From assembly GCA_033064195.1 (NCBI GenBank), contig JARBJD010000284.1:32897-96896 (forward strand): 64,000 bases of DNA, in the 5' to 3' direction. The notes under the pieces were generated by a model. That model saw only the letters and a program-made list of their open reading frames with translations. It made no database searches and was not told the origin of the DNA. Made by a program: the position numbers and the translations under genes. The stretch comes from Blattamonas nauphoetae (taxonomy: Eukaryota; Preaxostyla; Oxymonadida). This document shows, piece after piece, positions 1-11,600 of this stretch. Position 1 is the stretch's first letter. Every line of letters starts with the position of its first letter.

Positions 1-45
1 GGTCAGAGAAGGAAGAAACAAACAACAGGTAACTACTTATCGTTT

Positions 46-3000
46 TCATGGTGTGTCTGCGAGAGAACACAGAAGCAGCTGAAAAGAGGAATGAATAACA
101 AACAACGTCACACAAATGGATGAGATTGTCGGATACAACCTGCCCATTGACTGAAGCAGACCTAGAACAGCATAGCCCTCGATTAAGTGTGAAAAACCGA
201 CACTTCCGTTGAATATTGCCAGCGAAAGTTTATAATCAGGTTCGGATGACCATAGATCGATGGTTTTGGCGATGCCTGGAGTGTGAGAGAGGAGGTGTGG
301 AATGAGGAGGAATGGAGATCTGAAGGAGAGTGGAAGGCTGAACCAATGAAGTCGGATGATTGTGTCCAAAAGCATGTTCACATCGTCCTTGGCTTCTTTA
401 TGTTCGATGTTGGGAAGTGAGGCGAGGAGAGACTTGACGAGCGATAAGAATGTGCGACACTCACCGAATGGCGCACACGTTCCGATGAATGTGAGCAGGA
501 TGTCATAAAGGATCATTCCAGACAGATCGAAAGGTGGCAATTGGATGGTTAAACTTGAGAAGAATTGAAGGATGAGGGGAGGAGGAAAGAGATAATAGAG
601 ACGAAATTGATCCGACAGAAAACCACCAGAATCAGCTCCAAAATGATGGATTGATATCATGATCGATCGTTTATCCAGGAACATTGGTTGGAGATGAAAA
701 CCCCGAAGAAAGAGCGAGTGAAGACCGACGAATGGTGTGAGGATATGCTCAGAGGACAAGTCCTCCTCTTGCGAATCATAAACGACGAAGAAAGCGCTTG
801 GATCAGAACGAAGAGTTCTTTCAAAAAGAAGTTGAACGAGAAAGGCTTGCTGCTGATGGAAACTGAGGTTTATCGACGTATGGCTGAGAATGAAGGATGT
901 ATGATAATCTGTTGTGACGAACACGGTGTGAAGGCCTGGGAAGTTCAGGATGTAATCAAAGAGATCTGGCTGGAGTTTAAGACCAACGAGAAGCGACAGC
1001 TCGAGACAAAACTTGATTAGTGTCGATATAAATTCCATATATTGGCTCACCGTTCCATCGATGATGTACCGCCAGATTCTGTCTGAAGCTTGATGCTTAG
1101 TTTCAAAAGACTGGAAAAGGGAGTTAAAATAATTGTGAGTGTACGATCCAGAGTACTGACTCTTCATCACGATCAGATTGTGGATTGCCAGGGGAAATGA
1201 CATAAATGAGTCAGTATCAGCTGCTACGAGCCCATCCAAGTCAAAATCTCTGTAAAAATGCGAATTCTTCGACTGAATGTCTTGATAGTTGCTCACCCAC
1301 AACGCAATCACGCACAGTAGAGTATTTCGAGCTCCTGGAGATCCATCTCGAAAAGCTGTTCGGAGATCTTTCCAGTGCTTTTGGAGAAAGTCGTTGAAAT
1401 CAAGACATTTCTGCAAAAGTGTGGTAAGAATGTCTGAAGCAATTCTGGTGATTGAGGAATTGTTTGATGTCAGCGACGATACGAGATTGTCCACAAAAGA
1501 AGGCATGTCGTCAATGCAATGATCTGGTGGGACAAGCTCACACACATCAGAACAACGTCTGAGTGCTTTGACCAGAGATTCATCATCCTCGTCGAAGAGA
1601 GACACTGAAAATCGTTCATTCACATCAAAGTTCTCATGTTCCTTGAAGAGATGTAGATAAAACAGCTGTGGTGGAGGGGCGGGGTTGGTGACGGCGTGGG
1701 TGATTGGTGGGGCGACGATGAGAGAGTGGAGAAGCTTCAACATCGCCATGGCTTCGTCGCTTTCTGTCACGGAGGGGAGACGAGTGGGTAGGGAGTGATT
1801 GGTTGTGCTCGCTGGCTCGATCAGAAGAGGGTCGGTGTCTTCAGATGGAGGGAGTTCTGTTTGGAGTGTGAGGGAGTCAGAGGTGGATTGGTCTGAGTCG
1901 ACAGAAGCTGAATGTGAATCGTCAAACCGAACTGATATCTGAGTGGACGGATGGAGCGACCCAAACTCCGATCTGACCTCCTGTGTTGTAATGGACTCGC
2001 CTTCTGGAGTTTGTTTGAAGGGTGAGTTGATTTGATCGTCCATGGTTGTGGATAGGAGAACATCATCTTGTGAAGACTGGACTGAGTGCAAAGGGTCGGT
2101 TTTGGGAATGATTCGTTTTTGATATTTCGATTGGAGTCGAACAAGTGTCTCTTTGAAACCTGGATCTCGGAGAATGGAAATATCCGTCTGCGAAACGATC
2201 AAAGTGAAAAGAAGAAAGAGATACCATATTTTGAGGAGGATTGCTGATGAGATCCAATACATTTTCGAAGAATGTGACTTCCACATTCAGTTCTGTATGA
2301 GTTGATTCTTGAAACAATTTGTCTGAACTGTCTGCTATTCGGTTCGAGTGTTCCGATGGGCTTCCATCTTCGTCAAAAATGGCTGAGGGTCTCAGTTGAC
2401 CACATAATGGATCCACTTCAGCCAGAATCAAACAGAATAATGTCCAACATGTGTCTGTAAACGTGTCTCCGTCAATGTTCCGAATCATATCCCAACTGAT
2501 CGCATTTGTGACGAGATGAGGGAATTGATCAGGGAAAACATTCGGAGTGATATCTTTAGATTGCACAAACGAGTTAAGAAGCGATATCACAATATTTTTG
2601 ATGCGTTCCTGTATCAGTTCCAGAGGTGGCATGAAAAGGAGAGAAGAGTCATGAAGCTTTTCTAAAATTGTTCCAAATAGGTCGAAGAATGTACCTACAT
2701 CGACTGAGAAGGATGGAGTGACAGTGGGGAGTGGTGATGGAGGTGAGAGTTGCGATGGATCTGAGACGTGCGAGAAATTCGACAATAAAGGAGAGAAAAA
2801 TCACAAACTGATCCGAATTGTTCCTGTATCATCAATCATAACATCATCCGCGGTGAGAGAAGATTGACAAGGACGATGTTTCAGTCGAGAATCTAATCCA
2901 ATCATTCCTTCCACAAACCATTGTTTCAACGTCTAAACCAAAAAATACAGATGAAATTCTCAAAAAAGGAAAAAAAAACTAGACTTTCCAATGAATTGGA

Positions 3001-3423
3001 CGGTCGAGTTTGATTGCTTCGTCGACGTGGTCTGAGAGTTTTGTCAGCCTTCTGTTTTGAGCCAGGGGCGACAATGATATATCAACACCTTGCAAACAGG
3101 GAGATGTAAGAAGTGGAAGGATTGATTGCGATGATGATGAGGATTGTCTATCGGCGGATTCAGGCAGAGTGTTCGATGGTTGTTGGTGCTTCGTTGAATT
3201 CTGAGTTGTTCTGGAATATAGAACGGATATTACCAGGCGAGTTTGGTTGATGAAGAGTCCAGGGAAAAATATGGCTTGTCAGGAAGGTAATACGACTTGA
3301 ATGTGGGAGAAATAGGAGAAATGGGTGAGTAGCAGTAGGTAAAGAGTGATGGTGTTGAAGTAGAACGATGGATAAGCCAAGTTCTTGATTTCCCGCGAGA
3401 TTGGGACGATCTCGAAGACTCAT
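46..3423 (-). CDS. Helical-repeat (ARM/HEAT-like) protein, multi-exon
   Basis: Large alpha-helical protein without a recognised catalytic domain. The last two exons are clear: 2225-2785 and 46-2187, separated by a 37-nt intron (2188-2224) that starts GTATCT and ends TTTCGCAG; splicing keeps phase 0. Upstream of 2785 the minus strand holds more exons, including one around 2830-2940 reading LTADDVMIDDTGTIRI, which looks like the C-lobe strand of a kinase fold, and one around 2990-3150. The first ATG after an in-frame stop is at 3423. I could not fix every splice site between 2785 and 3423. The body shows leucine-rich helices and a Ser/Thr/Pro-rich linker (about 1780-2100). It resembles the second helical-repeat gene (5640-19359) over a shared stretch of the form SFVDxLVSxLxS, so the two are likely paralogues. 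Function unknown; a scaffold role is inference. The true 3' end could lie beyond 46 if another intron uses the CTCTCGCAG acceptor there. Confidence 0.72.
2188..2224 (-). other. 37-nt spliceosomal intron
   Basis: GT...AG intron inferred because it joins two long open frames in phase 0. Its length matches the 37-nt intron in the pogo transposase at 14309-14345. Confidence 0.75.
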
Positions 3424-3779
3424 GTTAAAGTCCTCGGGGGAATCGATGAATTGATGATATGGAATCAGGGGTCAACATTCTGCGAAAACAATGCAGAAAA
3501 CAGATACATTCACTTGAAGAGTCGCTCATTGCTCCTTTCGGTGACTGCTACAGAATGAAGGAGCTGTTTCGATCAGTTCTGCTCCAAAACAACCAAAAAT
3601 ACATCAGTAAAGGGAATCTGACATCGCCACTTGTTGTGAGGTTGGATCATCATAAATATTGAAAAGGAAGAGTGTATGATGGTGAAGCGAAACAGAAATA
3701 GATAACAGGAGAGAAAAATGTATATGGTTCGTCAAACATCATTGAAACAAAGTGATCAGTCTGGATCTTGCAGGAATTG
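3424..3779. other. Intergenic gap between two minus-strand genes
   Basis: About 356 bp. It holds the presumed promoter of the gene starting at 3423 and the downstream end of the SPRY gene. I see no clear motif; the one plus-strand open frame here has no recognisable features. Confidence 0.5.
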
Positions 3780-5113
3780 TCAGGATCGGAGTCGTTTGAG
3801 CCACATGACTTCGACAGAGTTATTCACATCAGTGAATCCAGTTGAGATTCCGAGGCAGAGAGGAGAAGGGATGTTGGTGAAGATCCCAGGCTGTTCCTGT
3901 TCATCCACAAACAATCGAGCTTCTCTCGTCCTCATGTTCACTCGAATCGCTGTTGTTTGCCCAACTCTCTCCAACTGCTTGTTGGTTCCTTCTGGCTTGA
4001 ATTCTGTATCATCTTTCCACATTCTTCCAGTCTTGAGTCCAAAATGCCCACCAATCCCATTCAGCCATTCTCCACAACTGTTTTGTGTGGCATCTTCAGG
4101 AAGTGGATGCTTTAGGAAGCCAAAACCTGAAAAGATGAGAATTGAGAGAAGAACACACACAAATACCAGACAGTGCTTGCAATTGTTCTGATTTTGAGTT
4201 CTCACTCTCCCTCGGAGATCGGAAACGTGAATGCTGTTCTCCACGGTTGGTCTGTTGGAGTGACGACGATTTGCGTGAGAGTGGTTGGAGTGAGTGCATG
4301 AGCTGTTCTGTCGAATGTTAGGAGCGATTCTGTTCCTATCCAAATCTTCTGACTGATCAACTGACGTCCTATTTCGTCGAACTGCGATTTCAATAATTCA
4401 TTCTCTCTATCCATCTTCTCCTTCCCGTTTCTCGCTTCCCCAAGTTCATCCGACAGCTTCTCTTTTTCTCGCTCTGCCTGTCCTTTCAGTTCCTCTGCTC
4501 TCTTCTGTCTTGTTTCTGCAGCCAACTTTTCTCGTTCAGCTTTCTTCTTCTCTTCTTCCATTTTCTCTCTTTCTGTTTTTGCTTTCTCATTCTCGTCTTC
4601 TGCTTGTGCAACTTGACATTTCAGTTGATTGATGTGTTCCGTCATTTCCAAACACCGTTGCTGAAGTTCGGAGAGTGACTGTTCCATCTTTCGGAATTCT
4701 TCAGTCTCCACAAGCACGAAAGGCCCATCGGGAACAGAATTCAAAATGGGGACACATTTTTCCACTCGTGTGCGGATCTTTTTGGGGAGAGTCGGAGTCT
4801 GAGAGAGGGTGGAGAGAGCAGAGTGGAGGAGTCGTTTGTTCGTCAGAGGGAGTTCTAAATCTGAAAAATCTGTCAAAATTCGCGACATCTCATCCAGTAG
4901 TTTGCATATCGTTGTTTCATTTTTTCCGTTCCATTCCCGAATTAGAAGTGGAATCGCATTCCAGTTCGGCATGTTCACAATCACTGAAACATCTGATCCT
5001 GATCTTGTCAATTCCTCCAACACCGATTCAAGTGACCCTGGTTTCTGTGAATATTCAAAAAGAGGCGATAACATTGCGAAAGAAAAGGAAACAGACAGTC
5101 GATGTTGGAGCAT
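3780..5113 (-). CDS. Coiled-coil protein with C-terminal SPRY-like domain, frame interrupted by TGA
   Basis: The N-terminal part (about residues 1-150) is helical and reads LESVLEELTRSGSDVSVIV, like an ARM-type repeat. Residues about 160-260 form a strong Lys/Glu-rich coiled coil. The C-terminal part resembles the SPRY domains of other large protist families: GEWLNGIGGHFGLKTGRMWK, then a strand-rich end at VMWLKRLRS. Two frames must be joined near 4130-4215. In the first frame the coding sequence runs on past a TGA (around 4203-4205) as ELKIRTIASTVW, at a place where I recall a tryptophan in related proteins. A second switch fits an approximately 32-nt GT...TTTTCAG intron before GFGFLKHPL. 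The TGA is either a nonsense mutation or hidden in an 18-nt intron. Start chosen at the ATG at 5113. The same domain combination occurs in the kinase gene at 20533-28733. SPRY domains usually bind partner proteins; the partner here is unknown. Confidence 0.68.
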
Positions 5114-5639
5114 CCATAAATGAGTGATGCTGGAAAGAATGGAGGGAGAAAAGAGAGGAGTGGAAAGGTGAACACGGGGGGATTGTGAATCAGGATAGAG
5201 AATACCTGATCAAAATCTGGGATCATCGTGAGCGATGAAGATCGGCTCACAACTTTCTTTTGAAAAACGCAATTCAGAAAAGAGGGGAGATTTACATTCA
5301 CATGCATCGCAACTGTCTGAAAAGAACGTGAAAGAGTGAAAATGAGATTTAAATCGAAACCACTCTCAAGATCCACGACCAAGGGGCTGAAAACTTCAGC
5401 AAGAAATGTGATTACATTCTTTTGTGGAAACGTGTGTCTCTTCGAGCTCTGAATCGTGTCATGTCACAACGCGACACTGTAGTTCATTGAATTCCCGTCT
5501 GAATCTGTGTTTGACTGTCATCCATGCTTTTGCGATGGTCTCAATGGAATGTGATTGGAGAAATTGTGTTGTTCAATACAGGGAACTGGAATTGGTGGAT
5601 GACATTCACTGCCCGACATTGGATTCAGTGAAGAGTCGG
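5114..5639 (-). other. Unassigned exon fragments between two genes
   Basis: The minus strand carries short coding-like pieces, for example VVDLESGFDLNL, NLPSFLNCVFQKKVV and SIETIAKAWMTVKHRF, separated by GT...CAG candidates such as the one ending TTTCCAG near 5132. They could be the last exons of the helical-repeat gene to the right, or 5' exons of the SPRY gene; none joins cleanly in frame. Confidence 0.35.
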
Positions 5640-8600
5640 TCAGATCATTCCTTGCAGCGGGTTGATGAGAAGAGGAAAGAAGTTGAATTCTGCAACTCTT
5701 GTTTGTCTGGTCTTCTCTCCACACGCCCGCAGAAGAGCACAGATGATCGCACAGCCATGTTCGTAGTCTTCCAAGAAACGAGAACGACACACACTCTCCA
5801 CAACAACATCAACAGCATTGCGATAAACCAACCATTGGCATGCTTTTGGTGAAACATCAACCGCTCGAGAGAGAGTCAACAAAGCGAGTGACACCCGAAT
5901 CGGTGAGAGTGATCTGAAACATGAAGAGAATGATAAACTACAAGAACAACAAACAGGAGATTCTGCAGAGATGCTTTCAAACGGAATGGTTTCAACCAAT
6001 TCAAAACAAAGCGAATCTCTTCGTGTGTGGTACGAGGGAGAGGATGGAGGGCTTGAACGAAAGCAAGAAGCGGGCTGTCAAAGTTGAGAGGGATGGAGTG
6101 AGATGAAACAACAGCAATGTGGATCAGGATGTTGATGTTCCATCGAACACCATGTTCGCAGATGACAGAGAAGATCGAACTGAGAGCTGGGCATTCCCCA
6201 AATGGTGTGAAGGATGGGAAAGAGAACAAAGACATGTCGCTTACCAACAAATTACCATTCTGTCGATTCGCGGTGAGGATCTGCGCGCGGAGAGAGAGGA
6301 GGTTCTCAACAGGGAACAGATGCGGCAGAAGCGAATCAAATCCTGACTTTGCGAGAACACGAAAGAGTTCTTGACCAACAGCGTACCATTCGTATGTCAC
6401 TCGTGCATCAGGTGAGGAGTGAGGGGGAGGAGAGAGGAGGATTTGGTGAAAGCCACGAATGAAGAATGGATGGAGTGTGGAGAAGAGATCACGAAAGGGG
6501 TGATGGTGTTGTGTGACAAGCTGCACCCACTTGATGAGACCACGCAGAACATCAACAAATTGACAAGATCGGATCATTCGCTCGATCATGAGTTCGAAAG
6601 GGAATGTCTGAATCAACAGATTCGGTGTGTAGTTGAGAAATTGAAGCTCCAATTGGGAGAAATCTGGGCGGAAGAGAAGTTCCACAACTTCTGAACGAGA
6701 CCAACAGTTGCGACGAGATGATGCGAAATGACGAAACACAACCAGACTGAGACACATGTTGCGGAGAGCATGATTCGATTGGAGAATCGAAGAATATTCA
6801 CGCCGAACAAAAGCAACAACGTCAATCGACGAAGTGACCAACACCTCAAACGACTCGACGACAGAAGGGGAGTGAGGTTCGAAGATTTTGAGGCGTTCAG
6901 GGACTTTCAGAATGATGAGGGCATTTATGAACGCCTGTGGATCCCCAAACTTTGTTCTGCAGATCTGGTGAATGAGGGCTTCAGTGACCCATTTTGGGGT
7001 GATTCCTGCTTCAACCGCTCGGCCCACCAACTGAATGGCAAAAGTTCTCTCATCGTATGTCCCATTGGATAGTGTCTTGGCGAGCGAATCGATGTGAGAT
7101 AGAAGAAAGCGAAAGAAGAGTGGTAACTTGCGAGTCAGGACGAGGCGAGCACAATTTGACAAAATCTTGTTTGATGATCCCAGACAGCTCACGAGACCAT
7201 CCACAAATGACTGAGACAGCTCGCAGTGGTTTGATGTCTGATCCTGCTCAGCGAGTTGGGCAAGTTGGCCAAGACAGTCGGTGAGAGATGCGTCGTCGAG
7301 GTCGAAGATGGAAGCAGAGAAGAAGAGAGGGGAGTGGGAGAGTGGCTGGATCGGATGAAGGGGCGACGGGCGAGAAGCGAGGGCAGAAGGTGTTCGATCA
7401 GAATCATTCTGCTTGCTCAAAATGGTGTGGATCGTCTCCACAAGGAAGAGTCGCTCTTCAGACGACAACTGTGTCGTGTTCGTTCACAGATGTGAAGAAT
7501 CGTTGGTCGGCATCAAACGGAACAGACGAACCTGGACTTGACTGCGACAACGACGAAGAGATGTTTGAATGAGTCCACGATCTGTCAGATTCGGAGTTCG
7601 GTGTGTTCACAGCCTGGTTCTGCACTTCTTCCAGGATCTCTCGAAGATGGGGCGCGAACACCTGATCCGAGAGGAACATCAAATCAGAGCAACCTTTCCT
7701 CCGACCAGCCAGATCCTCCACCAATCGCAAGAAGTCCTTCCAAAAGAGGGGGCCGACTATATCTCATCAAGCATTCCATCTATATCTCATCAAGTTTTGA
7801 TCAAGGGTTTACTCTTTCCCTTAATAGTCTTTTTTCACCGACTGAATCTCCTGTTTTTCAGACTCAACACATCATTCTTATCTTCATCTCACTGTAATTC
7901 TCTCTATTTTCAACATTTTTGGTGGAATAAAACTACTTCTGTTGTTTCAAACAAACTGTGTTGATCGAACCATTGATTGTTTCTTTCCTTCTTCGAGAAT
8001 CAGGAACTGTGGTCTCATCTTCGTTTTCTCGAAGTTTATGGACTAGTTCTATGTGCAACATCTCGATACCGATGTGAAATGACGCGTGTTTTTACCGTCT
8101 ACAATAGACGCTGGCGACTTCATGCTTTCAGAGCCTGACTGTCTTGAAGGAGTGGTTGTCACAAAGCCCAGCGATCGTCGTCCGAAGACACCCACAAGCA
8201 GCACTCTCCAGTTGGACACCGTCGCTAAGAACGTCTTCGCCGACCATCCGAACATGGGCGATTCTGAATGAAAACTTGATTTACACTAATGTGCGTCACC
8301 AAAAATTATTTTTTGTCCAATTACCATTCACCGGTGTAATAGACAGAAAACAGGTGAATTAGTGAATTTAAAGTTCGATCGCGTTCGATATCGTCATTTT
8401 TTGATTCGGTCACTTTTGCACACTTTTTATCACAGAACAAGTTCAAAAAGAGAGAAATGATGGAAAACGGCGTAAAAAGCTCATTCTGTGTGAAAGAACC
8501 AACACAGGGACATCTATTGGAGAAAAAGACACGAAAAGTTCTGGAGGACATATTCAACAGACTTGATAAGATTAGTCTTGGAAATTTCGGATAGTGTCCG

Positions 8601-11600
8601 GACGATGTGGTTTGTGATAAATTGCGAAGGAAAAACGAGCAAGAGAGGAATTGTAGTAGTGGGAGGAAGATCGAAAAGTGTGAGTCGAATTTGACAGTCT
8701 ACAAGAAAAAAATGTTGAAACCAGAGGAGAAATTGAGCTAAAACAGTCCAAAACAGTGAATTATACGATTCTTGAGAGATCCTTATGGCTCCTGAGATTG
8801 GATTTGCGACGAGACAAAAAAGTGCTGAGTTTCTGCACATGAGAACAAAAAACGATGCATACTATCGGATCCACATCCAATACGCTGGTTGAGATTGGTC
8901 GGATCATCTATTTTTATCATCAAAGAAATTTGGATGGTGAGGAGGTGCCTGAACTTTGAATCGGAAAGATATGATGCGAGAATGAAAAAAAGTTGAAAAT
9001 CAAACATTTACGATGTCGATAGTGGCTGGACCTGTGAACTGAGAGGATTTCTGGGAGATCCTCAACTTCAAGACGAAAGGGAGACGCTTGCAAGTTTTGA
9101 TTTAGAATCGCCCACATGAAGCTGTATCGAGTCCTGATCGCTCTCCACACAACCTTTAATCTCCCCCCTGGCGAATATACGCTTGTTTGCCAGCTGCTTG
9201 GTTCAATTGTGGCTGTCCTTTTCCGCGCTGAGTCGATGGAACAGTCGCTGCTGCTGCCAGACTCGGAGGAGACGATCTCGATTGGGAAGATCGACAAACT
9301 GCATCTGCACACCATGTATGCCGACGAGGCGATGATGAAGGAGTTCTTGACAGAGGCGCAAAGGGTCTGGTCTTTCTTCGTATTCATTTTCTGGTTGTCT
9401 ATCACTCTCTCCAAAGACCGTCCGAAGTGTCTGTCTGACAGGCGTTCATCAATTCCGCAACACTCTTTGTCAAGCTCTCCCGACACGTGCCATGCACGAC
9501 CAGATGGCCGACGTTCCACTCACCCCCACTCGTCCTCGCACTGTCGCCACAAACGTCAGAGGCACTCCACAATGCAACACACGAGCTGGCTCGTCGATGT
9601 CGATTCGATCCAAAACAGCGATGAGAAACAAACGAGGAACAAGATCGGCGACGACCCTATCTCGCAACTCAAAATGACAGTTGTCTTCACCCATCCTCGT
9701 TCTCGCTCCCACCGAAGAAGTTGGATGAGGTTCCGATGTGGCACTGCACTTCTGTGCTGATCCCCCATCTCTCGTTCTTCACATGCAAGCCACTGCCCGA
9801 AGACTGGATTCTGCTGCTTCCGCAGAACAAGGCGTCGCAGGACAGAGAATTGCGGATATTTTAACGGACGGGACAAGATTGGACGGAGCGATCGGGGATG
9901 TACGACGAGGATGACGACACACACACAGATTCAGCCTACATCGAAGTCGAAACAGAGTGGACAGATGAGTTGCTAGGAGGTTTTTGATCATTTGAAGGAG
10001 AAAGACGAGATAGAGAGGAAAGAGATTGGAGAAGGAGCCTGAAGAGTGTCTTGTTCTATTTGACCAATAATTTTTAACTTTTTTACGAAAATTGTTTCAA
10101 TCCCGCAAAAACAACCGATAGGAGACCAGCTGTCACGATGTCTAATGTTCAGAATGAAACAATCAATGGCTCGATCAACACAGTTTGTAAGAAACAACAG
10201 AAGGGGCTATATTCCACCAAAAATGTTGAAAATAGAGAGAATTACAGTGAGATGAAGAGAAGAATGATGTGTTGAGTCTGAAAAACAGGAGAGTCAGTCG
10301 GTGAAAAAAGACTATTAAGGGAAAGAGTAAACCCTTGATCAAACCTTGATGAGATATCGATGGAATGCTTGATGAGATATAGTCGTTCCCCCAAAAGAGT
10401 GGGCTCTTCGACATCCCAAGAACATCAATTAACTCCAAATAACGAGGAAAAACAAGCTTCAGTGCTTCCACTGCGGAGGACGTTGATTGGAGGGTCAGAT
10501 GATGCATTTCGAAGAAGGGAAGAATTTCGTGTTGAAAGAGATAGTCGAGTTGAATTCTGAGTATATGAAGATGGGATTGATTCTGAAAATGCCTTGTTCT
10601 GGAGAAGAATGATGAAGCGTCAAGCGGAAGACTTTGCAGATGGAAGATGAGTTGGTGAAAGAGATGTTGGAGCAGATCTTGTTGGGACAGTCCCTCAGAG
10701 CTCAGAATACCACACTGAACGAGATGACGCACAGATGTCAGTGTGATGATGGTGATAACGTCTTTCGTGTTGATTGTTTGAGGAGGGAAGAGCCGATGTG
10801 ATGATTGGAGAGATTCCAGGAAATCGCCGAAATCGGAAGACAGAAGGGGAAGATCGGAAGCGAAAGTGGATGGAGGGTGGAGAGGGAGATGAGATTCATC
10901 TGAGGTTGATTGGATGTGGAATGAGAAAAAGCGATCAATCACAATGTCTTCCATTCTCAAAACATCTCCAAGCAATTTGTGGTGCTGTCCAGCTGCCAGT
11001 GACAACACAAGCTCCGTAAACCATTTCACAATCAGCTGAGAAAACTCACAAAACAAGAAAAGCAAACTGAGCTTGGAAGTCGGAGTGGAGACGAAACTAA
11101 AAATGATGCGAATTCAGTCATGTTCATGTGAGAATGAAAGTGTGGGTGGGGAAGAGAAAGAGATGAAGTGGTATTGTTGGATGGGTCAGACGAGTCAAAG
11201 GAGAGAATCGAGTTGATAATCACGTCCAAGCACCGCCCCTTCGGTAGGTGCATTCCAAACCTTCGGCTTCTCTTCAGGGAGATCGGTCCAAGTAAGTTTA
11301 TAATGGGGTCGGTCCACAAAAGCTCTTCAAAAACGAACACTTCTCCAATTTCACTTCCTCCTTCGCAATTGCCTTTGTCCACATTCATACGAGATGTATT
11401 TTTACAAAACATTAACAGCCTATGAGACGACAAATCAACTTCATACTCATCAACGATCAAATGGAAGATGAGACCTATTCAGACATCGTCCCTCGTTTCT
11501 CGTACCACTCAGTATTTTGTGCTCGTCATGCACCAAGTCTTAAGCCTAAACAGCTCAGAAAAATGAAAGCGCTCCCTCAACGGGTGACTTCGCAATCGCG

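Noticed and set aside
46-110. Extra intron at the 3' end of the first gene
   Set aside because: An acceptor-like CTCTCGCAG exists, but no donor gives a clearly better C-terminus and the window ends.
688-1522. Plus-strand frames opposite the first gene
   Set aside because: They mirror the codon structure of the minus-strand gene and have no domain.
4188-4215. TGA read as tryptophan (altered genetic code)
   Set aside because: Many genes here end at TGA, TAA or TAG, eL34 and the giant receptors need the standard code, and only this one site suggests otherwise.
9556-9924. Minus-strand 122-codon frame in the TIR element
   Set aside because: Argin-rich shadow of the plus-strand pieces, with no motif.
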